In this document: positions 8,891-16,639 of the stretch, one piece after another | Layout: each line of letters starts with the position of its first letter | Position numbering within the stretch: position 1 is the first letter of the stretch | Assembly (NCBI RefSeq): GCF_016862275.1 | Contig: NZ_BOMQ01000063.1 | Location: forward strand, 124,001 to 188,000 | Reading direction: 5' to 3' | Origin: Actinoplanes nipponensis | GTDB lineage: Bacteria; Actinomycetota; Actinomycetes; Mycobacteriales; Micromonosporaceae | Length of the DNA stretch: 64,000 bases | The notes under the pieces: generated by a model | Told to the model about the DNA's origin: nothing | What the model saw: only the letters and a program-made list of their open reading frames with translations | Databases searched by the model: none | Translations under genes and position numbers: made by a program

Positions 8891-9196
8891 CCGGCCGTCG
8901 CCCCACCGGTCCCGGCGGCGGTGAAGCCGGCTGCAGCGACGAGCCCGACCGCATCCGAGCCGGCCCCCGCGCCCTATGGTCCGTCGAGCCGACTGTCGCT
9001 GGCCGACGGTGCGGTCCCGGCCCCCGCAGGTGCTGTTCTGGTGCGACGAGCGGCCGGTTCCCCGCTCCGGCCGGCGACAAAGGGCGGCGGCGGGGGTTGA
9101 GTGAGCCGTAGACCTGCGGGGGGTGCAGGGGACGCGGCGCCGCACTCGGAAACCGGCTGTCCGGGCGCGGCGCCCGTCGTCACGGCGGGTGCGGGG
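8891..9196. other. Intergenic region between convergent genes
   Basis: The stretch is about 300 bp with no supported gene. Frames here are shadows of the flanking genes. I see no clear terminator hairpin. Confidence 0.5.
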
Positions 9197-9814
9197 TCAG
9201 CCCGGTAGACCCACCGGCTCCGCCAACCGTCCCGAGCCGTGCAGCACCTCCGCACCGCACGCGCAGCTCTCCGCGACGGTCCGCAGCACCCGCGCCGCGA
9301 CCTCGGCCGCCGCCTGCTGTTCGCGGACCGCCGCCGGGTCCGTCCCGGTCCCGGCCAGCGTCACGGCCTCGCTGGAGGTGAGCACCTCCGCCAGCGTGCC
9401 GGCCAGGGAGTCGCGGGCCGAGCGCATCCAGGCCACCAGGGAGTCGGCCAGGTCGGCCGACGCCTGCAACCGTTCGTCCAGGCTGTCCGGGCCGCCGCTG
9501 AGGTGGTCGGCCGTCCGCTGCCGGGCCGTGTCGTACGCGTCGGCCGCCTCCCCGCTCCACTCCCCCGGCGCCGGCAGCGAGGCGGCGAGCACCGCGTAGG
9601 CCCGGGCGTCCGCGCGCAGCTCGGGCCCGGCGTCGGCCAGGTCGTACGGGCGCAGCGCCGCGACCGCCCGGGCCGCGTCGCCCGGCAGCAGGCGCACCCG
9701 GCGCAGCTCCGTCCACACCGGGTGGGCCGGCGGCGCCCCGGCCGTGGCCAGGATGTCGTCGACCCGGCGCAGCAGCGGCGCGGCCGTGCTCAGCAGGCGG
9801 TCCAGGCGGTCCAT
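9197..9814 (-). CDS. Helical protein of a type VII secretion-like operon, unknown
   Basis: The protein has 205 residues, is predicted to be almost entirely alpha-helical and Ala-rich, and contains EWSGEAADAY near residue 90. That resembles the W-x-G turn of ESX/LXG-type substrates. It has no signal peptide or membrane segment. It is the third gene of a tight operon after an EbfC-like and an EspC-like gene. The ATG at 9814 overlaps the upstream stop by one base (TGATG), and a GTG at 9817 is the alternative. It is probably a secretion substrate or its partner. The Cys pair CAC near residue 185 is unusual for this class. Confidence 0.65.
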   Translation of the reverse strand: MDRLDRLLSTAAPLLRRVDDILATAGAPPAHPVWTELRRVRLLPGDAARAVAALRPYDLADAGPELRADARAYAVLAASLPAPGEWSGEAADAYDTARQRTADHLSGGPDSLDERLQASADLADSLVAWMRSARDSLAGTLAEVLTSSEAVTLAGTGTDPAAVREQQAAAEVAARVLRTVAESCACGAEVLHGSGRLAEPVGLPG

Positions 9815-10110
9815 CACATGCTCCGGCGGATTCGGCGGCCGGCCTCGTCGTCCGTCTGGTTGTAGGCGCGGCCGGTGAGCCGGATGTCGGCCGCGAGCGT
9901 GGTCAGCCGGGCCGACACGGCGGCCGCCTCCTGCGCCCTGGCCGCGAGCACCGCCTGCCAGCGGGCGTGCAGCTCGCGACCGAGCCGGCCCGGCGTTCCC
10001 GCGTCGTCGGCGCCGAACGCGCCCGGCGAAGCGCTGTGAGCGGACAGCGAGCGGTCCACTGTGCTCAGCGCGTCCGCGGCGGATTCCAGGCGTTCGGCCA
10101 GCTTGTCCAT
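9814..10110 (-). CDS. EspC/WXG100-like small secreted protein
   Basis: The product is 98 residues with heptad-like helices on both sides of a Gly-rich turn (SPGAFGADDAGTPGRLG). Length and form fit the excreted virulence factor EspC-like / WXG100 superfamily, which leaves the cell through type VII systems. Its start lies one base after the stop of the EbfC-like gene, so the two are translationally coupled. The family assignment is from size, composition and context. The classical WXG motif is not present. Confidence 0.65.
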   Translation of the reverse strand: MDKLAERLESAADALSTVDRSLSAHSASPGAFGADDAGTPGRLGRELHARWQAVLAARAQEAAAVSARLTTLAADIRLTGRAYNQTDDEAGRRIRRSM

Positions 10111-10111
10111 G

Positions 10112-10438
10112 TCAGCGGTCTCCCAGCGATCGGAATGCCCCGAACACCTCGTCGTGCAGTTTCTCCCGGGCCCAGCGGGCCGCTTCGCCGGCGGTCGTCA
10201 CCACCGCCTGCACCTCCCGGGCCAGCTCGGCCGCCGTGCGGTGCTGCAGGCTGCCGCGGATGCGGACGTCCGTGATGTCGCCGGCCGCGGTGACCAGCAC
10301 CTCGATCGAGTCGTCGGGCGAGTGCACCGACACCAGGTGGCCGGCGACCGCCTGCTCGAACTCGGCCCGCAGCGCGTCGAGGCGGCGGTGGCGCTCGATC
10401 GCCTCGTCGATCCAGGCCTCGTCGATCTCGCGGGGCAT
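10112..10438 (-). CDS. YbaB/EbfC-family DNA-binding protein
   Basis: This 108-aa protein has the YbaB/EbfC layout: an N-terminal helix, a central strand region (SIEVLVTAAGDITDVRI) and a C-terminal helix. The family forms dimers that bind DNA with little sequence specificity. In actinomycetes paralogues often sit at the head of ESX-like small-protein operons, as here. AAGGAG precedes the ATG at 10438. This is distinct from the recR-linked YbaB. Confidence 0.75.
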   Translation of the reverse strand: MPREIDEAWIDEAIERHRRLDALRAEFEQAVAGHLVSVHSPDDSIEVLVTAAGDITDVRIRGSLQHRTAAELAREVQAVVTTAGEAARWAREKLHDEVFGAFRSLGDR

Positions 10439-10534
10439 CCACAGGCTCCTTACCGGGAGTACCGCCTCGGTTGCTTTACGGCACCGGAACCGTACCCGTT
10501 ACCCGGACCCGCGCGCAGCCCCCGTCGCGTCCCC

Positions 10535-10543
10535 TGTGGATTA
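10535..10543 (-). promoter_or_regulatory. DnaA-box-like site
   Basis: TGTGGATTA (TAATCCACA on the other strand) differs from the consensus DnaA box TT(A/G)TCCACA by one base. It overlaps the last codons of holB. It may be a chance match. Confidence 0.35.
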
Positions 10544-11734
10544 GCCGCGCCAGAGGTTGAGCATCATCGTCTCGACGGCGATCTTCGGCTTCACGTTCAG
10601 CTCGATGGCCTCGCGGCAGGCCAGCACGGCCTCCAGCCGGCGCAGCGTGCTCTCCGGCGTCCACTTGCCGGCGGCGGCCGCGGACTGCTCCGCGGTGTCG
10701 GTGTGCACCACCGCGACGGGCGCCCGCAGGCCCGTCACCAGCACGTCGCGGTAGAACCCGGCCAGATCCACCAGGGCCCGGTCCAGGGCGTCGCGCTGCG
10801 AGCGGGTGGTCCGGGACTTCTGCCGCTTTTCCAGCTCCTTGAGCTGACCGGCGGCGCCCCGCATCGCGCCCGCCGCGCCCCGGCCCGTACCGCCGGCGCC
10901 CAGCGCCTGTTCCAGCGCCGCGCGTTCCGTGCTGTCGTTCTCGGCGAACGCGGTCGACGCCTCGGCCTCCGCGGCCTCGATCAGCGCGGCGGCGGCGTCG
11001 AAGCAGGCGCCCACGCTGGACAGCCGGCGCGGCACCGCCAGCACGGCCTCCCGGCGACCGCGGGCCTGCGGGTCGTTGGCGAGCCGCCGGGCCCGGCCGA
11101 CGTGGCCCTGCGCGGCGGCCGCGGCCCAGGCCGCGACGTCCGGCGCGATGCCGTCGCGCCGGACCAGGACCTCGGCCACCGCCTCGGCGGGCGGCTGCCG
11201 CAGGGCGACGACCCGGCACCGCGAGCGGATGGTCACCGAGATGTCGTCCGGGTGCGTCGAGGGGGTGCAGAGCAGGAAGACGGTACGCGGTGGCGGCTCC
11301 TCGATGGCCTTGAGCAGCGCGTTCCCGGCCGCCTCGGTGAGCCGGTCGGCGTCCTCGATCACCACGGCCTGCCACCGCCCGCCGGCCGGGGCGGTGCCGG
11401 CCCGCAGCACCAGCGCCCGCATCTCGTTGACGCCGATCGACAGGCCCTCCGGCACCACGAAGCGCACGTCGGCGTGGGTGCCGCCGAGCACGGTGTGGCA
11501 GCCGTGGCACTCGCCGCAGCCGGTGCCCTCGCGTTCACACTGCAGGGCCGCGGCCAGGGCGCGGGCGGCGACCGAGCGGCCGGACCCCGGCGGCCCGGTG
11601 AAGATCCACGCGTGCGTCATGGCCCCGTTGCCGGCGTCGGCGCCGCCGGTCACGATCCGGGCGGCGGCCGCGGCGGCCCGGCGCAGCGTCTCGACGGCCT
11701 CGTCCTGCCCGACCAGGTCGGCGAACACACTCAT
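10541..11734 (-). CDS. holB: DNA polymerase III subunit delta'
   Basis: This 397-aa clamp-loader subunit has a RuvB-like fold: VGQDEAVETL near residue 8, a P-loop-like GPPGSGRS in which the usual lysine is Arg, a zinc-ribbon cluster CGECHGC, DADRLTEAAGNALLK, and TIRSRC (sensor/SRC motif). Delta' does not itself need to hydrolyse ATP, so the altered P-loop is normal. The gene lies 20 bp after the MFS-tmk gene on the same strand, and tmk-holB is a widely conserved pair. Confidence 0.92.
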   Translation of the reverse strand: MSVFADLVGQDEAVETLRRAAAAAARIVTGGADAGNGAMTHAWIFTGPPGSGRSVAARALAAALQCEREGTGCGECHGCHTVLGGTHADVRFVVPEGLSIGVNEMRALVLRAGTAPAGGRWQAVVIEDADRLTEAAGNALLKAIEEPPPRTVFLLCTPSTHPDDISVTIRSRCRVVALRQPPAEAVAEVLVRRDGIAPDVAAWAAAAAQGHVGRARRLANDPQARGRREAVLAVPRRLSSVGACFDAAAALIEAAEAEASTAFAENDSTERAALEQALGAGGTGRGAAGAMRGAAGQLKELEKRQKSRTTRSQRDALDRALVDLAGFYRDVLVTGLRAPVAVVHTDTAEQSAAAAGKWTPESTLRRLEAVLACREAIELNVKPKIAVETMMLNLWRG

Positions 11735-11753
11735 GGCGTCGATTCTCGCTCGC

Positions 11754-14489
11754 TCACGGCCGGGTGCCCACCGGCGGCTCGTCCGGCGGCTGGGCGCCGG
11801 CAGTCCGGGCCTCCGGCGGCTCGGCGCCGACGGCCCGGTTCCCGGTCAGCTCCTCGAGCACCTCGACCGGCGTCTCCGGAGCATCCTCCGCCTCGCCCGC
11901 GGCGGAGACCGCCCCGGCATCGGCGGCGACGGATGAGGAGGAGGACGAAGAAGAGGACGAGACGGGCGGGACGGCCATCGTCGTGTCCGGGCCCGCACCG
12001 GCGGGCCGGACCACCTGGGTCGCGTTCGGATCGTCGGCCTCGGACGGCGGCAGCGCCATCGTCGCGTCGGCCCGGGGCGGGATGGTCATCGTCGCGTCGG
12101 CCGGGGGCGGGATGGCCATCGTCGCGTTCGGGTCGTCCGACGGCGGCAGCGCCATCGTCGCGTCCGGCCCGGCCGTGGCGGCCCGGACCACCATCGTGTC
12201 GTCCGGACCCGCACCCGGCCGGACCACCATCGTGTCGTCGGATCCGGCGGCCGGGCGCACCACCATCGTGTCGTCCGGACCGGCGCCGGGGCGCACCACG
12301 ATCGTGTCGTCAGCGGCCGCTCCGGTCCGCATCACCAGCGTCTCGTTCGGTCCGGTGGGCGGCGGGATCACCGTCGTGTCGGCCAGGTCCGGCGCGTTGA
12401 GGTCCGGTCCCGGCGGCACGGCGGTCGAGGCCGGTTCCGGGTGGGTGTCGTCGCCCTCGCTGAGCATCGCGTTGAGCCGGGTCGCCACCGCGTCCGCGAT
12501 CTCGTCGGCCGGGCGGGCCGCGTCCAGCACCAGGTAGCGCTTCGGGTCGGCCGAGGCCAGGTCGAGGAAGGCGTACCGGACGCGTTCGTGGAAGGAGCGG
12601 GACTCGCTCTCCAGCCGGTCGGCCCCGGCGCCGCGGTCGGTGACCCGGCTGAGCCCCACGCCGGGGTCGACGTCGAGCAGGACCACGAGGTCGGGCTTGA
12701 GGCCGCCGGTGGCCCAGGACGACAGCCAGGAGATCTCCTGGACCGGCAGGGTGCGGCCGGCCCCCTGGTACGCCAGCGACGAGTCCACGTACCGGTCGCT
12801 GATCACCACCGCGCCGCGCGCCAGGGCCGGCCGGACCACGGTGGCCACGTGATGCGCCCGGTCGGCCGCGTAGAGCAGCGCCTCGGCGCGCGGCGACGGC
12901 GCGTCGGCGCCCTCCCCGTTGGCCAGCACCAGGCTGCGGATCCGGGCGCCCATGTCCGTCGCGCCCGGCTCGCGGGTCACCACGACGTCGTGACCGGCCG
13001 CGGCGAGCGCCTCCGACAGGCGGGTGACCTGGGTCGACTTGCCCGCGCCCTCGCCGCCCTCGAACACCACGAAGATGCCCTGCCGGGTGAAGTCCTCGCC
13101 GGGCGACAGCGGGCGGCCGCGGATCGAGCTCCACAGGTCGGCCAGCACCGGCACGCCGCGCTTGTCGTCCATCTGGCGGAAGGCGCTGATCCCGGTCCAG
13201 ACCCCGATCACGCCGGCGACCAGCAGCAGGATGCGGGTGGAGGAGATGTCGACCGACAGGCTGCCGGCCGAGATGGTGCGGGAGCTGCCCAGGCCGACCA
13301 GCAGGCCGGCCAGCGAGATGGCCAGCAGCAGGACGAGCCGGGCGCCGATCTGCACGACGGCGAAGACCCGGCCGCGGACCTCGTCGTTGACCTGGCCGCC
13401 GAGCAACGTGACGCCCGCCAGGAACGCCATGCCGGCGCCGGCCCCCACGAACAGCGCGCCGAACAGGGCCATGGAGAGGTGGAACGCCACCGACAGGAAG
13501 CCGACCGCGCCGCTGGCCAGCACGATGCTCATGCCGAACCAGCGGCGCCGGGACAGCTCCTTGACGATCATCGGGCCCAGCCCGATGCCGATCGCCAGGC
13601 CGATGAACAGGGTCGCGAAGAGCAGGTAGAAGGCTGCGTCACCGGCGCCCAGGGAGGCGGTGAAGAAGCGGGCCGTGCCGATGACGATGCCGGCGCCGGC
13701 GAACGCGCCGAAGATGCCGAGCACCAGGCCGCGCACGAACGGGGTGCCGCCGATGTACCGCCAGCCCTCCACGAACTGCCGGAACATCGAGGTCTGGGCG
13801 TTGCGTTCCCGGCGTTCGCGGTGGCCCTCGCTGATCTCCTTGATGCCGAAGAAGACCACCGCGGCCGTGGCCGCCCGGGAGAAGGCGTTGATCCAGAGGG
13901 CCAGCTGGACCGGCTCGGCCCAGTCCGGCAGGCCGCCGATCGGGCCGCGGACCACGCCGTCGAGGGCGGCCAGGGCCAGCGCGGCCAGGATCGGGGTGAT
14001 GCCGTACGTGGTGATCAGCGTGAGCTGGTTGGACACCTCGAGGCGGCCCTTGGGGATCAGGTTGGGGACCGCGGCCTCCTTGGCCGGGATCCACAGCAGC
14101 GTGATGGTCTCGCCGATGAAGGTGGCGATGACCGCCCAGGTGACCGTGACGCCACCGGAGTCGCTGAACAGGGCGACGACCGGGATCGAGCCGTACACGA
14201 CGAAGCGCAGGATGTCGCAGATGACCATCGTGTAGCGCCGGTCGAACCGGTCGGCCATCACGCCCGCGACGGGTCCCAGCAGCAGCGCGGGCAGTAGCCG
14301 GATCGCGATCGTGCTGCTGAACGCGGTGCCCTGGGCCACGCTGCCGGTGACCTGCTGGGAGGCGAACAGCGCGGTGGCCAGCGTGCCGATCCAGTCGCCG
14401 AACGAGGCCACGCTGAGCACCAGCCAGAGCCGCCGGAACGGGCGGATCCGCAGGACGGAGCGCAGCGCCGCGGCGCCGGAGAGGTCCAC
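11754..14489 (-). CDS. tmk: Fused MFS transporter-like / dTMP kinase with repetitive acidic tail
   Basis: This 911-aa protein has three parts. Residues 1 to about 455 are a 12-TM MFS-type domain. About residues 470-680 are thymidylate kinase, with P-loop FEGGEGAGKST, TREPGATDMG, SDRYVDSSLAYQG and the dTMP-site region. The kinase makes dTDP from dTMP. The remaining 230 residues are disordered, with 12 copies of a D/N-x-T-x-x-V/I/L motif (DDTMVVRP type), a run of ten serines and an acidic end. The MFS-Tmk fusion is known in Streptomyces (SCO3542 type); the tail appears lineage-specific. The GTG at 14489 is the only canonical in-frame start, but the best Shine-Dalgarno (GGGGAGG) lies 7 nt before an in-frame ATC 15 codons upstream. 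Confidence 0.88.
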   Translation of the reverse strand: MDLSGAAALRSVLRIRPFRRLWLVLSVASFGDWIGTLATALFASQQVTGSVAQGTAFSSTIAIRLLPALLLGPVAGVMADRFDRRYTMVICDILRFVVYGSIPVVALFSDSGGVTVTWAVIATFIGETITLLWIPAKEAAVPNLIPKGRLEVSNQLTLITTYGITPILAALALAALDGVVRGPIGGLPDWAEPVQLALWINAFSRAATAAVVFFGIKEISEGHRERRERNAQTSMFRQFVEGWRYIGGTPFVRGLVLGIFGAFAGAGIVIGTARFFTASLGAGDAAFYLLFATLFIGLAIGIGLGPMIVKELSRRRWFGMSIVLASGAVGFLSVAFHLSMALFGALFVGAGAGMAFLAGVTLLGGQVNDEVRGRVFAVVQIGARLVLLLAISLAGLLVGLGSSRTISAGSLSVDISSTRILLLVAGVIGVWTGISAFRQMDDKRGVPVLADLWSSIRGRPLSPGEDFTRQGIFVVFEGGEGAGKSTQVTRLSEALAAAGHDVVVTREPGATDMGARIRSLVLANGEGADAPSPRAEALLYAADRAHHVATVVRPALARGAVVISDRYVDSSLAYQGAGRTLPVQEISWLSSWATGGLKPDLVVLLDVDPGVGLSRVTDRGAGADRLESESRSFHERVRYAFLDLASADPKRYLVLDAARPADEIADAVATRLNAMLSEGDDTHPEPASTAVPPGPDLNAPDLADTTVIPPPTGPNETLVMRTGAAADDTIVVRPGAGPDDTMVVRPAAGSDDTMVVRPGAGPDDTMVVRAATAGPDATMALPPSDDPNATMAIPPPADATMTIPPRADATMALPPSEADDPNATQVVRPAGAGPDTTMAVPPVSSSSSSSSSSVAADAGAVSAAGEAEDAPETPVEVLEELTGNRAVGAEPPEARTAGAQPPDEPPVGTRP
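11970..12390 (-). repeat. 12-copy Thr-motif repeat in the Tmk tail
   Basis: The region encodes 12 irregular copies of [D/N]-x-T-[M/I/V/L/Q]-x-[V/I/L/M] followed by RP or PP, spaced 10-14 residues. Examples are DDTMVVRP, DATMALPP and NATQVVRP. A Thr followed three residues later by V/I/L fits the general preference of FHA domains for phosphothreonine. Phosphorylation is inference. Confidence 0.75.
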
Positions 14490-14653
14490 CGGAGGGGTGG
14501 TCTCCTGGCGCGCCGAGCTCGTTTCGGTGTCGATGGCCCTACCTCCCCGTGGTCACTGCTCGAAGCACTCTAGCGGTCGGGCCCAGCTCATCGCGGTCTC
14601 GGCCGTTCGGGCGAGGCATTCATGAAGGTGTTTCGCATACGGCCGGGAGCCGC

Positions 14654-14659
14654 TAAGTT
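14654..14659 (+). promoter_or_regulatory. -10 element TAAGTT of a leaderless gene
   Basis: TAAGTT lies 6 nt before the GTG at 14666 (ATG at 14669). No Shine-Dalgarno is present, which supports leaderless translation. Confidence 0.45.
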
Positions 14660-14665
14660 GCTGGC

Positions 14666-15871
14666 GTGATGGCCGAACGCACCGAGTTGCAGAAACGCCT
14701 CGACCGTGCGACCGGCGGCCTGGAGACGCCACTCGCCGTGGTCGACCTGGCCGCCTTCGACGCGAACGCCGCCGCGCTGTCGGCCCGCTCGGCCGGCAAA
14801 CCCATCCGGGTCGCCAGCAAGTCGGTCCGGGTACGCGCCCTGCTCGAACGGGTGCTCGCCCGCCCCGGCTGGGCCGGCGTGATGGCGTACACGCTGCCCG
14901 AGGCGATCTGGCTGGTTCGCCAGGGGGTCACCGATGACGTGCTGGTCGCGTACCCCACGGTCGACCGGACCGCGATCGCCGAGCTGGCCGCGGACCCGCA
15001 GCTGGCCGCGGCCGTCACCATCATGATCGACAGCCCCGCCCACCTGGACCTGGTCGACGCCGTGGTGGCGCCCGGCCGGCGGCCCGACGTGCGGATCTGC
15101 TTGGAGCTGGACGCCTCCTGGCGGCCCGCCGGGCCGCTGCACATCGGCGTCCGGCGCTCGCCGGTGCACTCCGCCGCGCAGGCCGGCGCCCTGGCCGCCC
15201 GGCTGGTCGAGCGCCCGGGGTTCCGGCTGGTCGGGGTGATGGCGTACGAGGCGCAGATCGCCGGGCTCGGCGACGCCCCGCCCGGGCAGGCGATGCGGGC
15301 CCGGGCGATCCGGATGATGCAGCGCCGGTCGCTGCCGGAGCTGCTGCGCCGCCGGATGGCGGCGGTCCGGGCGGTACGCGAGCACGCCGACCTCGAGTTC
15401 GTGAACGGCGGCGGCACCGGCAGCATGGCCGCCACCGCCGCCGACCCGTCGGTCACCGAGATCGCCGCCGGCTCCGGACTGTTCGGCCCGACCCTGTTCG
15501 ACGGCTACCGCAGCTGGCGGCCGACCCCGGCGGCGTTCTTCGCGCTGACCGTGGTCCGCCGACCGGCGCCTGGGATCGCGACCGTGCTCGGCGGCGGGTG
15601 GATCGCCTCCGGGCCGACCGGACCGTCCCGCCAGCCCACCCCCTGGCTGCCGGCGGGCCTGACCTTCCTGCGCGACGAGGGCGCCGGCGAGGTGCAGACG
15701 CCGTTGACCGGACCCCCGGCCCGCGACCTGCGGCCCGGCGACCGGGTGTGGTTCCGCCACGCCAAGGCCGGCGAGCTGTGTGAGCACGTCAACGAGGTGC
15801 ACCTCGTCGACGGCGACACGGCGGCGCCGACCCCGACGTACCGGGGAGAGGGATATGCGTTCCTCGGCTAG
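14666..15871 (+). CDS. PLP-dependent amino acid deaminase/aldolase (alanine-racemase fold)
   Basis: This 401-aa fold-type III PLP enzyme resembles D-threonine aldolase and D-serine dehydratase. The expected PLP lysine is in IRVASKSVRV (K52), the phosphate-binding glycines are in NGGGTGS, and the C-terminal metal-site motif is RHAKAGELCEHVNEVHLV, with the His and Cys that bind the divalent metal in this family. It probably acts on a beta-hydroxy D-amino acid or a related compound. It converges, with one base between the stops, on a TetR gene, and an FAD-linked lactone oxidase follows. I infer that the three belong to one pathway. Confidence 0.8.
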   Translation: MMAERTELQKRLDRATGGLETPLAVVDLAAFDANAAALSARSAGKPIRVASKSVRVRALLERVLARPGWAGVMAYTLPEAIWLVRQGVTDDVLVAYPTVDRTAIAELAADPQLAAAVTIMIDSPAHLDLVDAVVAPGRRPDVRICLELDASWRPAGPLHIGVRRSPVHSAAQAGALAARLVERPGFRLVGVMAYEAQIAGLGDAPPGQAMRARAIRMMQRRSLPELLRRRMAAVRAVREHADLEFVNGGGTGSMAATAADPSVTEIAAGSGLFGPTLFDGYRSWRPTPAAFFALTVVRRPAPGIATVLGGGWIASGPTGPSRQPTPWLPAGLTFLRDEGAGEVQTPLTGPPARDLRPGDRVWFRHAKAGELCEHVNEVHLVDGDTAAPTPTYRGEGYAFLG

Positions 15872-15872
15872 C

Positions 15873-16502
15873 TCACGCGGTGACGTGGCGGTGCAGGTAT
15901 TCCCGGATCAGGGCCTTGGCCTCGGTCAGGACGGCCTCGTCGCCGGTCACGTCGCGCCGGAACGCCAGCTTGATCAGCGCGTCCGCCGCCTCCACCGAGA
16001 TGAGCAGGGAGAAGCGCAGCCGCGCCCGGTCCATCAGCTGGAACTGCTCCACCAGCAGCTCGGCCAGGCGGTCGGCGATGACCGCGTTGTTGTCGCGTTC
16101 GGCGTCGAGCAGGTGCAGGTCGACCACGTCGCCGAAGTGCAGCGTCCGGAAGCCCGGCACGCTGCGGTGCATGTGGATGTAGGCGTCTATCGCCGCGTCC
16201 ACGCCGTCCCACCAATGGGCGAACGTCTCGTTGGCGAAGCGGGCCGACAGCGACTGCAGGTACGCGTCCATGTTCCGCATGGCGAGCGCCTGGACGATGG
16301 CCCGTTTGTCGGGGAAGAACTGGTAGACCGAGCCGATGGCGACCTCGGCCCGTTCGGCGAGCAGGGTCGTGGTCAGGCCCTCGTACCCGACCTCGTCCAC
16401 CAGCTCCGCGCAGGCGTCGAGCATGCGCTGGACCCGGGCAACGCTTCTGCCCTGCACCGGAACCCGCCGCAGCGGTCCGGTGGTGACGGTTGGTGTCGAC
16501 AC
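15873..16502 (-). CDS. TetR-family transcriptional regulator
   Basis: The product is 209 residues. The N-terminal helix-turn-helix spans about residues 20-65 (GLTTTLLAERAEVAIGSVYQ is the recognition part). The C-terminal domain is Leu/Ala/Arg-rich for ligand binding and dimerisation. The GTG at 16502 has GAGGGAG about 9 nt upstream and is preferred over a longer frame that would begin inside the divergent promoter. It is transcribed divergently from the lactone oxidase gene, so that gene is the likely target. Confidence 0.8.
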   Translation of the reverse strand: MSTPTVTTGPLRRVPVQGRSVARVQRMLDACAELVDEVGYEGLTTTLLAERAEVAIGSVYQFFPDKRAIVQALAMRNMDAYLQSLSARFANETFAHWWDGVDAAIDAYIHMHRSVPGFRTLHFGDVVDLHLLDAERDNNAVIADRLAELLVEQFQLMDRARLRFSLLISVEAADALIKLAFRRDVTGDEAVLTEAKALIREYLHRHVTA

Positions 16503-16533
16503 GCGTCGCCACTCCCTCTCAGCAGTGATAATA

Positions 16534-16543
16534 GGAACGTTAC
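16534..16543. promoter_or_regulatory. Candidate TetR operator in divergent promoter
   Basis: GGAACGTTAC is an imperfect palindrome around AACGTT in the 137-bp divergent region, close to a TATTAT element on the minus strand. It is a plausible autoregulatory operator, weakly supported. Confidence 0.3.
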
Positions 16544-16639
16544 TCGGATCAACGAGCGAGATGCATCGACGGGACGCCGAGGACACGCGGCATTCCCGGT
16601 TTTGTGCGACTGTCCGCTCGTCGGGAGGACAAGGCCGGA

